This document shows, in pieces, positions 10,810 through 24,735 of a stretch of DNA of 64,000 nucleotides (position 1 is its first letter; every line of letters starts with the position of its first letter). The notes under the pieces are model-generated. The model worked only from the letters and a program-made list of their open reading frames with translations, was not told the origin of the DNA and made no database searches. Source of the stretch: Blastomyces gilchristii SLH14081 (Eukaryota; Ascomycota; Eurotiomycetes; Onygenales; Ajellomycetaceae); contig NW_003101680.1 of the NCBI RefSeq assembly GCF_000003855.2, positions 816,976 through 880,975 of the forward strand, given 5' to 3'. The position numbers were made by a program, and so were the translations under genes.

Positions 10810-11913
10810 ATGGAACGGCTGAGAGTTACCAAGCCAGAGATAACAAATGTCTTACCTGAAGAGGGAAGAACGCCTATTGCAGAGTTCATTGTGACTACAG
10901 GGAATGATCACGAAACACTCCATGCACTTAGCCAGCACATCAACACAGCAATTGTAATCCCTAGTACAGCCTGCTATCATCCCTAACTCTGCTTACATTC
11001 TTCAAAACTTTCTATCATGCTTTCTGACTTATTGCTACTCAGTGCGGGCTCGAGGCGCCACTCCACCTATAACGCCTACGCCCTTCAAAATGGAGGAAGG
11101 GGTAGAGGAAGTGGCCGCCACAATGAATGAGCCAGGAAGCCGAAAAGACCAGCGTCACCTCAAGAAGCTGTGCCTTGAACGGGACGGCCACCGTTGTATG
11201 GCCACCGGGATCATTGATATTGATGCCAAGATATCTGAGGCCGATACAGAATACGGGTCGCCTACAGATCTCTGTTATGTTGTCCCATTCTCCTTGGGGA
11301 GGTGGGAGAAGTCAAAAGTCTGTCAGCCTGGACGATATATTTTCAAAACGTCTACTAAATACTACCATTTTAGGACCACAAAATTGCACAGATTTGGGCC
11401 ACATTGAAAAAATTGTTCCCACAGATCCAGCTTGCACCGGAGGACATAAATGACCCAACGAATTTAATGACGCTGTGGTCCCCCGTCCACGCAGCCTTTG
11501 GTTCCTTTACGCTGTCGTTCGAGCCGACGGTTGAGCAACCCTCGTATACTTTCCCACTGCTTGACTCTACTAACTGTTTTGTCCATTAGGGAGAGCCAAA
11601 TCAGTACCAGATACTCCTGCTAAGCAGGCGGCGTAACGTAATACAAGTGCACCTCCCGGCATCACAGGGCGGCCCAGATGGCCCTCGACTCGTTACCTTG
11701 GAACGGCATGGTGGTGCCACCATCGAGCTCCCCAGCCCCGCACTTCTCCAGATGCGCTCTACTCTTACGAAAATTTTTCATGCATCGGGAATGGCAGAAT
11801 ATATAGAAGATCTTGTGAGAGACGAAGAAGAGATTGGATGTCTTGCACCAGGCAGCACGACGAACCTTGAGGACTTGGTGTTGTCAAGAATGTTCAGATC
11901 TCGCTGTGAGTAA
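10810..11913 (+). CDS. HNH endonuclease-like (HNH_2 type) protein
   Basis: Four exons: 10810-10963, 11043-11317, 11374-11529 and 11590-11913. Total 909 nt, 302 residues. The first two introns have good donor and acceptor sites (an ATG codon is rebuilt across the first); the third donor (GTTGAG) is weak, so exon 3 may end slightly differently. Landmarks are LKKLCLERDGHRCMATGIID, VVPFSLG, IWATLKKLFPQI, NDPTNLMTLWSPVHAAFGSF and a conserved tail. This is the layout of a large fungal family with a C-terminal-side HNH_2 fold, of unknown biological role. The usual A-H-I-x-P-F segment reads CYVVPFSLG, so the first His of the HNH motif is Tyr; the N and second H are present. The start at 10810 is the first in-frame ATG, and an upstream exon cannot be excluded. 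Confidence 0.75.
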
Positions 11914-13046
11914 GTAAATTGAAATTTTTTCTTTCCTTTTTTTTTCTTCTTTTTTAACAAGAAATACCAAGGCATGGAAATTTTATGAAGCTATATAATA
12001 ATGTTATCACTGATCAGCACTTTGAGTTACAATGTATCTGTAATATAATCATTAAATAACTCAGTAAATTTAGTCAGCTAAAAATAACTTAGCTATTGTT
12101 AATATGTATTCAATTTCATATTTTATACATATTTGTCGGATTCCCTCTACGGGCCGACCGCTTCCGCCTAAGCGAGGTGTTCGCCGATCGCTTGGCGAAC
12201 GCCTATGTAGGCTACTGGGGCAAAAGAGCTCAGTCACCACCAGCGCACTGCTGGTAGAAGGGCCGATCAACCCGGGACCCCCAACATATCTTTGCACTAA
12301 TGTGATCAATCATCTAATACTTGTTTTCACTTAACACTCACCTTTGTAAATCAATTACAATCAACTTTAAATGTTAATATCTTAATAAATATAATCTATA
12401 AGATATTTAATTTTTATATGAAAATAATTTATTTATAAATATAGACTGTGTATTTTATTTTAAAATAGTATTTTAAAAAGCTTAATAAATTAATAATTAT
12501 ATGTTATTTTCTCATACAAATTTAATATAATATAATATATGTCTACAAATTATCATTCTGTTTTTTAGAATAGTTTTAAATAAATATTCATTGAGATATG
12601 AATATTTGAAGTTGATTGTAATTGATTTATAAAGGCGAGCGTTAGGTGGAAACGAGCGTTAGGTGGTTGATTACGTTAACAGCTTAGTTGTTACACTAAC
12701 TAATAGTATTTCACTAATTGTGTCCACTGTCCTCGCTGCCAGATGAGGGGATAACTCCCACAGGTAATAGTTACTTGAAGAAGATATATATTTTAAATTT
12801 TCAGTTCCCTTTTAAAATCATAATTTAGCTTGCATCTTATTAACTTAGTTACATGTCCGAGAGACCCCTCAGCTCAGCTGAACGACATGGCAAGTAGTTT
12901 GGGCAAAAGAGGGAACAAGAATAAGTGCCTCCTTGAACTCATGCCATCACGTCATGATAGATATTTTTGTCCCCCATATCCTCCCTAACATTTTCTCCAG
13001 CCCAATAATCTCATGAAATAATAATTAAGGAAATTCTTTTCCCAAT
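11914..13046. other. AT-rich intergenic region with inverted-repeat element
   Basis: 3' flanks of the HNH-type gene and of enolase. Bases 11914-12135 and 12275-12635 are CpG-free and AT-rich. Between them, 12137-12274 is a sharply GC-rich island with many CpG and no recognised product. The mobile-element-like inverted repeats at 12295-12681 are listed separately. Confidence 0.7.
12295..12681. mobile_element. MITE-like element with about 87-bp terminal inverted repeats, RIP-mutated
   Basis: The stretch 12296-12382 is an inverted copy of about 12592-12681, sharing the 20-mer TAAATCAATTACAATCAACT. Nearly all mismatches are transitions, with the left copy carrying T or A where the right keeps C or G. 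The core of about 210 bp is extremely AT-rich and non-coding. The right arm has a 14-bp direct repeat, CGAGCGTTAGGTGG, twice with AAA between. No clear target duplication was found, so ends are approximate. A non-autonomous DNA transposon is the simplest reading. Confidence 0.65.
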
Positions 13047-15860
<2,814 letters not shown>

Positions 15861-17263
15861 ATGGAAGGCGTTGACCCGGAACGTGAACAAGCCCTCGAAG
15901 ATTACAAGAAGAGCCTCCTAGAGTCAAGAGAATGGGAAGCCAAACTGAAGGATCTCCGGCTAGGCATAAAAGACCTGCAAAGGGAGTTTGACACGACGGA
16001 GGACAATATCAAGGCGCTACAGAGTGTTGGCCAGATCATCGGGGAGGTGCTGAAGCAGTTAGATGAGGAAAGATGTTAGTATTTATTTACATTTATTAAG
16101 GGGGGAATATATTAACATCCTACTGACGCCCCGATGTTATATAGTCATCGTTAAAGCCTCATCAGGACCCCGATACGTCGTCGGTTGCCGCTCAAAAGTC
16201 GACAAAGCCAAGCTCAAACAAGGGACCCGCGTTGCCCTCGACATGACCACCCTCACAATCATGCGCATGCTACCACGCGAAGTCGATCCTCTTGTCTACA
16301 ACATGTCCCTTGAAGATCCAGGGCAGGTCAGCTTTGCCGGCATCGGCGGTCTGAACGACCAGATCCGAGAACTGAGAGAGGTCATTGAGTTGCCGCTGAA
16401 GAACCCAGAGCTGTTTTTGCGTGTGGGTATAAAACCTCCCAAAGGCGTGCTTCTGTACGGGCCACCGGGGACTGGGAAGACACTATTGGCACGAGCTGTT
16501 GCAAGTTCACTAGAAACGAATTTCTTAAAAGGTATATATATTCATTACATCTCATTCAACATGCTTGGTCTGAGACCATGCTAACCAACGCCCTCCTACC
16601 GCCTCCACCTCCTCCAGTTGTCTCCTCAGCTATCGTAGACAAATACATCGGCGAATCCGCCCGCCTAATCCGCGAGATGTTCGGCTATGCCAAGGAACAC
16701 GAACCCTGCATCATCTTCATGGATGAAATCGACGCCATCGGCGGCCGCCGCTTTTCAGAAGGAACCTCCGCCGATCGCGAAATCCAACGTACGCTCATGG
16801 AGCTCCTCAACCAACTCGACGGCTTTGATTACCTGGGTAAGACCAAAATCATCATGGCGACCAACCGGCCTGATACCCTTGACCCGGCGCTGCTACGCGC
16901 TGGGCGGCTGGATCGGAAGATTGAGATCCCGTTGCCAAATGAAGTGGGCCGGTTGGAGATTCTGAAGATTCATGCGAGTGGGGTTGCGATTGAGGGGGAG
17001 ATTGATTTTGAGAGTATCGTGAAGATGAGTGATGGGTTGAACGGGGCAGATTTGAGGAATGTAGTTACGGAAGCGTAAGTTTTTAGGACTCCCATTCTCT
17101 CGGTTTCTATTTTATGCATGGAGGCTAATTTACATATCTTAGTGGGCTGTTCGCCATCAAGGACTACCGGGATACAGTGAACCAGGACGATTTTAACAAG
17201 GCTGTCCGCAAGGTTGCGGAGTCTAAGAAGTTGGAGGGTAAGCTGGAGTATCAGAAGTTGTAG
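15861..17263 (+). CDS. rpt4: 26S proteasome regulatory particle ATPase Rpt4
   Basis: Four exons: 15861-16074, 16145-16531, 16618-17074 and 17153-17263 would be one frame short; the last exon starts at 17143 (17143-17263), giving 1179 nt and 392 residues. It is one of six AAA+ ATPases that unfold ubiquitinated substrates in the 19S base. Visible: N-terminal coiled coil (residues 5-70), OB-fold region, Walker A GPPGTGKT at 177-184, Walker [13 protein letters not shown], sensor-1 [20 protein letters not shown] with the arginine finger, and the C-terminus GKLEYQKL. Rpt4 is distinguished from other Rpts by the ALEDYKK start and its lack of a C-terminal HbYX motif. Exon sums and phases agree. Confidence 0.96.
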
Positions 17264-18516
17264 TGGCCCGTTTTTTTCCCCTTCCTTTAGCTTATTCCAT
17301 CTTATCTTGGGCCATTATTTTATCTATCTTCTGGTTCTATTACTCCTCGCCCTTCCCAAGCATTTTCAAAGTCCTGTAAAGTAGACTTCTGCATAAACGA
17401 AGTTGATTCTCAACTGGCTGGTCCCTGTAGTTTTCTTTGTGCCCACCCTCTATTATTCTCTATCAGTTATATTTGTTTTCCTCACTCCTTTTTCTTTTCT
17501 GTCTACTACGTAGGACCATTCGTGTGAGCAGCTTTTTTGAATTCGTAGAGGATTTAAATAATCGGGATATATCTCACCCGGTCACCTAATGGATATCCCC
17601 GAGAGAAGCAAACAAGCCAAACACCACAACCACCTGAACTATATAACAAGCTCTTAATCTCAACTCACCACTTGTCCGTTTTGCCCGGATTCCCATTTTA
17701 TTACTGCTATCTCCCGGTCTCACGAGGAGGAGGAATTGATATTTTTTGCCGTGTCGGATTACAATTTGGCTCGCTTGCCTGCCCCCGGATTACACTCTCT
17801 ACTGACCCAACCAGAACTCCGCAAACCAAACGACTGGGACGGCCAGACACTGCTATGACTTGATCAATGTTTAGCTCCCGCTTCTCACTTTGAGTGTCTT
17901 GACACGACACTTCGCTTTTGTCATTGGTGCGATAGAATAATAATAAACTAGAGGCGAACCCGTCTGCGGTAGTAGTTTTTTCTCGCAACTTTGTCTGAGT
18001 TTCGAGCTGTCTCCACTTTGCAAAAACAAGCTATTTTTGTGCCGGGACACCCGCGCTGGTGCTCCAATTCAATAAATTAGGCAAACCTTCTTCGCCCAAG
18101 GGAATTAGGTATATATCTGGGTCCTAGTGCCTATTCTCTAGGTTTAACTTTTGTATTTGATAACTGACAAGCCCGGGACGACGGCGACAGGTGACAGATT
18201 AAAGACCACTCCAGAGAACTATTGAAGATAGGAAACAATTTATTTACTTTCTGGACTGGAAATATCAAAGCCAGCTGCGCGGGATATATTAAGGGGGACT
18301 AATTATTCGGAATCGAGGTGCTTTATAACCGCCTACGAAAGGGGACCCGGACAAGAAAAGCTTTCAATCAATTTGGTCGACCAGCGCGCGATACGCCGTC
18401 CGCTTGACGGCGGCGGGCGAACAGCAAGGGCAGCCTTCCAAGGGGGCTATGAAATAAAAACTATATAACATACAAGAAATCAAACAAAAGAAGGAAAGGG
18501 AAGGAGGAGGGAAAAA
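17264..18516. other. Intergenic, nothing recognised
   Basis: The 3' flank of rpt4 and a long upstream region of the mannosidase gene, ending in a purine-rich GGAAAGGGAAGGAGGAGGG stretch just before its ATG. No open frame with protein-like features was seen. Confidence 0.6.
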
Positions 18517-20794
18517 ATGTCGTTCAAACTCCCCCGGAACGTTCCCACCTTCTCCTCCTCCCAACGCCAATATGAAGACGGGTACTGGCGTGCAAGAGCC
18601 AACATCGACGACCAGGATTTCTCCTTCTCCAGCTTCGTGAACCCCGGCTTCAATAGCGATCTGCCCATGTACAAGGACAAGCCATACTTTGCGTCGCGGC
18701 GGGCCCGGAGACGGCGGCGACTGACCTTTTTGGTGATGGTTGGATTGGTGTTCTTGGCGATTGTGTGGTTACTTGTGCATAAAACCGCGCCCCGGGAGGT
18801 GTTGCGGATGAAGAGTGGGAAACAGGGGGGCAATTTGTGGAAGTGGATGAGGGTTATGGAGAAGGAGAAGGGAGAGGATTTGGAGGATGAGAAGGGGCGG
18901 GTGGATTGGGAGGAGAGGAGGGAGAAGGTTAGAGATGCGTTTATTGTTAGTTGGGATGATTATGCGCGTCATGCTTGGGGTAGGTCTCTTTTTTGGTGCG
19001 AAATGGGCTCGTTCTTCGGTGTTTTATGGGGTGGGACATATTTTGCTAATGATATCTCTTTTGTAACATTATGGCAGGTCGCGATATATACAAGCCACGG
19101 AGCAAGAAAGGCGAAGACATGGTCAAGGGAGGATTGGGCTGGATAATTGTCGACTCGCTGGATACATTGATGATCATGAACCTGACGTCCCGTGTGCAAA
19201 ATGCCCGGAGGTGGATTCATACCTCCCTCCACTATGACCAGGACCATCCCGTCAACACTTTCGAGACGACCATTCGAATGCTCGGCGGCCTCCTCTCCGC
19301 ACATTACCTATCAACGACATACCCCCATCTCGCCGCGATAGAGGATGATGATGAGGGGGCGCCCGGCGAGGACCTGTATATCGAAAAAGCCACAGGCCTC
19401 GCTGATCGATTGCTTGGTGCTTTTGAATCTCCGTCCGGAGTTCCGTACGCGAGTATTAACCTTAATACAAGCGTGGGCGTAGAATCACATATGGATAACG
19501 GCGCCTCTTCAACGGCGGAGGCAACCACTGTCCAGCTAGAATTTAAGTATCTTGCGAAACTTACGGGGGAGCCAAACTACTGGGAGAAAGTGGAAAAGGT
19601 AATGGAAGTTGTTGAAGGAAATGGGAGGGAGGATGGCCTCGTTCCTATCTTCATTCAGCCGACTACAGGGAAATTTATGGGACAGAATATCCGACTGGGC
19701 AGTCGGGGAGATTCATACTATGGTGAGCTCCAAGCGACTACATTTTTTACATGCAATTTGACCGTTGTACTGACCAAATGATGTTCCTAGAATACTTAAT
19801 TAAACAGTATCTTCAAACTTCTCGTGAAGAACCGATCTACCTTGATATGTGGAATGAAGCTCTCACGGGCATCCGCAAACATCTAATCACGTATACAAAA
19901 CATGCCTCTCTAACAGTCCTGGGTGAGAGACCAAATGGTCTCAGGCATGAACTTGTACCTAAGATGGACCATCTCGTCTGCTTCATGCCCGGTACCATTG
20001 CGCTCGGCGCGACAGGCGGCCTACCAATCTCCCAAGCCCGCAAGTCCCCCGACTGGGGCCGCAAGCAAGAAGAAGAAATCCTCCTGGCCAGAGAACTCAT
20101 GAAAACTTGCTGGGCCACTTACGTCGCAACAGCCACCGGCCTCGCACCCGAAATCACCTATTTCAAAACCGACAGCCCTCCCCGCATGATGAAAGACGTC
20201 TTTCCAGACCTAAAAAAAAAACCTTCCGCTGCCAAATCCGCCAGCGCAGACTTGCACCTAACCTCCCAACCCCTCTACCCACTCACAGACGCCAACAGTG
20301 CCTGGCGCAAGGACATCATCATCCAGCCCAACGACAAACATAACCTCCAACGGCCCGAGACCGTCGAGTCACTGCTCTACATGTACCGCATCCTCGAAGA
20401 CGAGACGTACCGGCACTGGGGCTGGCAAATGTTCAAGAACTTCGTGAACCACACCTCGATCAGCGAGAAGGATAAAGAGCCGCCGATCCGCGACTCGTAC
20501 AATAAAAACGTCGATCCGGAGACCAAGAAGAAAGTGCGCACGTCGCACATTCGCGCATTCACGTCGCTGGATAATGTCGATGTGATCCCGGCGGTGCAGA
20601 GGGATAATATGGAGAGTTTCTGGCTGGCGGAGACGTTGAAGTACTTCTATTTGCTGTTTTCGGATAGGGATTTTTTGCCTTTGGAGGGGAGTGTGTTTAA
20701 TACGGAGGCGCATGTGTTTCCCCGGTTTCAGATGGGGGAGTTGTTTAAGACTGGGTGGAAGAGGAAGCATGGGAAGGGGGGATGGTTTTGGTAG
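18517..20794 (+). CDS. Class I alpha-1,2-mannosidase, glycoside hydrolase family 47 (type II membrane protein)
   Basis: Three exons: 18517-18979, 19078-19722 and 19791-20794. Total 2112 nt, 703 residues. The enzyme trims terminal alpha-1,2-mannose from N-glycans in the ER or Golgi. Residues 1-65 are cytosolic and end in a basic cluster (RRARRRRR); a single membrane helix follows (LTFLVMVGLVFLAIVWLLV), then a stem and the GH47 domain. Family landmarks: DDYARHAWG, VDSLDTLMIM, FETTIRMLGGLLSAHY with the catalytic Glu, GDSYYEYLIK, HLVCFMPG and MKTCWATY (the two Cys that pair in this family), RPETVESLLYMYR and VFNTEAHVFP with the Ca2+-binding Thr. It is longer than yeast Mns1 (549) because of the N-terminal stem and a Lys-rich insert around DLKKKPSAAKS. 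All catalytic positions I can judge are kept. Confidence 0.93.
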
Positions 20795-21769
20795 TTTTTT
20801 CTTTCTTTTTAGCTTTCTCTTTCTTTTGGTTGTTCTATGACGGTTTGCATTGAGGATAATTTTGTCTATCTATTTCTGAGTCTGTTAAATTTGAATACCC
20901 ACCTGCGCATATATATATGTTGTGGATATCCAAAATTTGCTGTTCCTCCGCTCTTTTTAATTCTTCTGAGTATATGTATATTGAGCATTGCTGTCCCGTG
21001 TCTTCCTTCCCTATTGTTCATATGTTAACATTCTACATGCATTGGTTTCGCGCTTCTATATATATTTATTCCACTTCGTTCTTTCGCCGTGGACGGGCAC
21101 AGCTGACTTTTTAACCTCCCAGCAATGACACTTGTAGCAAGCAATATTCTGCCTTGATCAATAATCCAGATTAATCCTTCGTGGACTACTAGTTTATGTC
21201 GGCGAACTTTTCAGTCTGCATGAACTTTTTTTTGTCTTGGGGTAAATCGTCTGTATCTAGCTTGCAGGCATCTAGCGATGGCCCCTGCTGGAAGACGGTA
21301 GCCGGAGATGGCTCGAGCTACTATGTCGGTTTTATAGATGCCTTGTGTGCCAGATCTAATATTTTGAGTTTCGGATGGTGCATATATATTGTTCCCTAAT
21401 TTATCATATGTGAACAAGGACGGACTGTGGATAGGCTGAGCACCAAAGTAGCGGGCATGCAAGCTGTGGAAAGAGCTTTGGTCCTTTCGGAGTAAGGTAA
21501 TGGATGGTTCTGATGAGTCTATGCAAGCTCACACTTTGAACGCTGAATGGGTCTATCCACAACCGATGGGATGGAGGTATGCGTTAATGCCAAAAGAAAT
21601 AAATCAAGGAGCTTCAAAATGTACAGGACATATGAAGTGCAGCCCAAGAAGTAATATTCCCGAACAGAGTTCAATGAAGTAGCTAGCAAAGCGCGAAAGA
21701 AAAGAAACAATTCTAAAAGCGCATTTTAAATAACACCGGGATTTATACAAAGAAGAAAAGAAATATCCT
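20795..21769. other. Convergent 3' flanks, nothing recognised
   Basis: Spacer between the mannosidase gene and the opposite-strand M20 peptidase gene. It is AT- and T-rich with short open frames only and no RNA-gene-like arms. Confidence 0.6.
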
Positions 21770-23074
21770 TTAGCCCCTCTTCACCGCTGCATCAATTAGC
21801 TTCGAATACCCTTCAACCGCCTTCTCCAAATCGCCCACTGTAAGCCCCTCATCGACCCCGTGTGCCACAAGGATAGTTCCCGGGCCATACAGGTATCTCT
21901 TAACCTTAACATCGGAGTCTTCGTCATGGATATCCAGCTTGGGGATATCCGTCCCGTAATTGACCGTCAACAATTCAAATCCGTCGACATCTGTATCCAG
22001 ATCAATGGGCGGGTACGCCTTGTCATCAGGGAACTTGAGGGTGATATTCTTGCTACCGCCAGAGGCATCAGCAACCGCCTTGCGAATGATATCTTGGGCA
22101 TCTTCCACCGTGCCATCCGCAAGCCGGACAGCAACACTGGCCGAGGCAGACTCCGGTACGACATTGCCAGCCGCACCACCTCTGACCGTGCCGATATTCA
22201 GCGTCGTGCTGCCATATTTCTCGCTGGAGGGCAGCCCGCCGTCCTCGACGGGGATATCGCCCAGGCCATCAATGCGAGCAAGCACGGGGAGGATCTCTGA
22301 TATGGCGCTGTGACCGAGCCAGGGGTATCCTGAGTGGGCGGAAACGCCCTTGGCCTCGACGTCGAAGCGCAGGTTGCCCTTGTGGCCATCGACAAGCTTG
22401 AGCTCCGTGGGCTCGCCGAAGATGAGCGTGTGGAAAAACGGCGGGCTGGTGTTGAGCTCCGAGTCTGAGAAGTGGATCATGCCCGTACCGCCTCTCTCTT
22501 CGCTGACGACGAATAGGAGGCCCACGGGGACGTCGGGGCTTTCCTTCATGTGGTCGAGTGCCGCGATGATCATTGCGGCGACGCTGGCTTTGGCGTCCAC
22601 GGTGCCCCGGCCCTTGATGGTGATGTTGGCGCGGTCGAAGTCACCCTCTGGCGCATGGAGACTGTAATTAATGTGTGGGGGGACGGTATCGATATGGCTG
22701 GTCAAGATGATCTTGGGCTTTGGGGAGCCCTTGGGATAGGCCCAGACATTGTAGCGCTCGTCGGTGCTGTCGTCGTCCTCGTCGACGGGCACAATTTGTT
22801 TTTCGGTGGTGAAGTCATGTTCGCCCAGGTATTTGATCAATGCTTCCCCGACCGTAGATTCGTGGTTGGAGACTGATTCAATTTCGCAGATTGTGCGATG
22901 TAGGGAGAGGAGCTGCGAGTCGGAGACTATCTGATTCAGGTCTTCATTTGGAGCTGCTGGGACGGTGGTGTTTCTCAGCGTGCCCGCTGTGAGGATGTCT
23001 TGACGTAAGTAGCCGGCTGCGACAGGGGCGACGAGCTGTGCCGACAGCGCGGCCGCCAGATGAGAGAGCTTCAT
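21770..23074 (-). CDS. Secreted M20-family metallocarboxypeptidase
   Basis: A single 434-residue exon. A signal peptide is clear ([21 protein letters not shown], cleavage near residue 20). The M20 fold follows: [10 protein letters not shown] gives the first zinc ligand (about H127) and D129; [10 protein letters not shown] gives the bridging D160; SEERGGTG gives the catalytic Glu pair at 192-193; IFGEPTE gives the next ligand; AHSGYPWLG is in the lid domain; [12 protein letters not shown] near residue 404 gives the last His. There are several N-glycosylation sequons (NTT, NYS, NIT). Known relatives are secreted fungal carboxypeptidases that release C-terminal residues from peptides for nutrition. 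Uninterrupted by introns, unlike most neighbours. It points toward the mannosidase gene. Confidence 0.93.
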   Translation of the reverse strand: MKLSHLAAALSAQLVAPVAAGYLRQDILTAGTLRNTTVPAAPNEDLNQIVSDSQLLSLHRTICEIESVSNHESTVGEALIKYLGEHDFTTEKQIVPVDEDDDSTDERYNVWAYPKGSPKPKIILTSHIDTVPPHINYSLHAPEGDFDRANITIKGRGTVDAKASVAAMIIAALDHMKESPDVPVGLLFVVSEERGGTGMIHFSDSELNTSPPFFHTLIFGEPTELKLVDGHKGNLRFDVEAKGVSAHSGYPWLGHSAISEILPVLARIDGLGDIPVEDGGLPSSEKYGSTTLNIGTVRGGAAGNVVPESASASVAVRLADGTVEDAQDIIRKAVADASGGSKNITLKFPDDKAYPPIDLDTDVDGFELLTVNYGTDIPKLDIHDEDSDVKVKRYLYGPGTILVAHGVDEGLTVGDLEKAVEGYSKLIDAAVKRG

Positions 23075-24735
23075 GGATGGTGTTTGTATGATCGAAGCCC
23101 TGGCGTTGGGCTAAATAAATAGGATGATTGAGTTTCAAGTTGCGAACAAAACCAAGGAATCAAATAAACAAATAAAAATAATGCCGATCGCAACGTTTCA
23201 ACGGCGATTGATATTTCGGACAACCGAGTCGTTTTATTTATATTATATAGTTACACATCTTCCCTACGTACGAGCGTTAAAACATCAACTAAACAAACTC
23301 CTCCTCCTCCTCCGCTCTTGCAGTTCCACAGCATCCGCTGCCCCGGACCAAAAAATATAAAAAATAAACAAATTTGGTGGATCGGCCGACGACGAACACC
23401 CTTTTCTGGCTAGCGCTCTATTCGATCCTAATTATTGAGCAGACAGATATCTTTCTTCCATTGGATGTGCACAGAGTCCACCGACCCTTGCGCGATCGAT
23501 TGCCTGATCCGAGTTCTTGGATGCCGAACACCATCAAGAATGAAATGCGCCATGGAGTATGGAGCCGATCGGTAGAGCAGGATTGAGGGGCAGCAAAGTA
23601 CAGGGCAGGGAGTGGGCAGCAGGGAAGCCGATAGCGAAAGATATCTTTACCACAATATGCGAATAGTCAAGACTTCTTATATATATAACTATCATCTATA
23701 TATCATCTATCAAAGAGCTGGAATGACAGTAATCGCAGAAAAAACAAGCACTCAAATTACACAGCCGAACGAAACACGCAGCAGGGGCAAGCTCGGCAAC
23801 GATATGTATGTAGCTACAACACCCAAAAGACCGCTAGCCGGGATATAATAACAATAACCTTGCAAAGCAGTATATATGGTATATGGTCATCTGATCTAAT
23901 AGGAACCATCCATAGGTCACTCTTAGCCAAAAAGACAAAACTCCGAGCAAATGTACCTGCATCTGAAGATACGAACAACGATATAGAACAATAAAAACGG
24001 GGGGCTTCTATACCCACAGGCAAAAAAAAAGGGGGGTATATAAACTAGATGCTGACGACGCAGGGCCAAACAAAGCCGGAGAAGATCCTCCAGCAACGCG
24101 GTATACGCGCAAATATGAATCGGAGCACAAGAATAAAATAAATGAAGGCTAAGCACGCTATACGTAGCTGATGGTCAAAAGTGGGAGAGAGCGTAGTGAG
24201 AGAGCGTAGTGGAGTGGGGTCTGCCGTCATCGCAATCCTGGATTCGGGAAACGGGGAAGGGACAAAAAATAAAAATAAAAATAAAAATAAAAATAAATCA
24301 AGGGGGCCCACTCCGATACAAGGAGACGTCCCGATAAAACCTGTTAAGGCGAGACGGACAAATATGCAAGTTGCTTAGCACATCAAACTGTGTTCCTGCG
24401 TACCCCTGTGATTGTTTTCTTCTTCTAACTGCTTCATCCTGATTTAACACCCCATTTTCGCATTTTAATCACAACTGAATCCTGGGTATCCCCCCCCCAG
24501 AAAAAAGAAAGAAAGAAATCTTGAAATGGCCGACCTCCCCTCCCTATAAGATATTTAAGAAAAAAAAGGAAAAGGAGAAGAAATGGAGTTGTTTCGATCG
24601 CGCGGTTCACTGCCCTACCGATCCCCGCCCCTTGGGGGTTATGTCAGGAACACAGAAAAAAGAAATTGAGATGGGAGAAGCTGGGGTGAGAATAGATGAG
24701 GCGAAATCACCCTGCGCCTCCCTTTCCGTTTTCTC
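23075..24735. other. Upstream region of the M20 gene and 3' flank of the histidine kinase gene
   Basis: No gene is recognised. It holds a hexanucleotide-like (AAAAAT)n run at about 24265-24297 and short low-complexity tracts. ORFs in this span are shadows or random. Confidence 0.6.
24265..24297. repeat. (AAAAAT)n microsatellite
   Basis: About five tandem AAAAAT units downstream of the histidine kinase gene. Confidence 0.85.
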
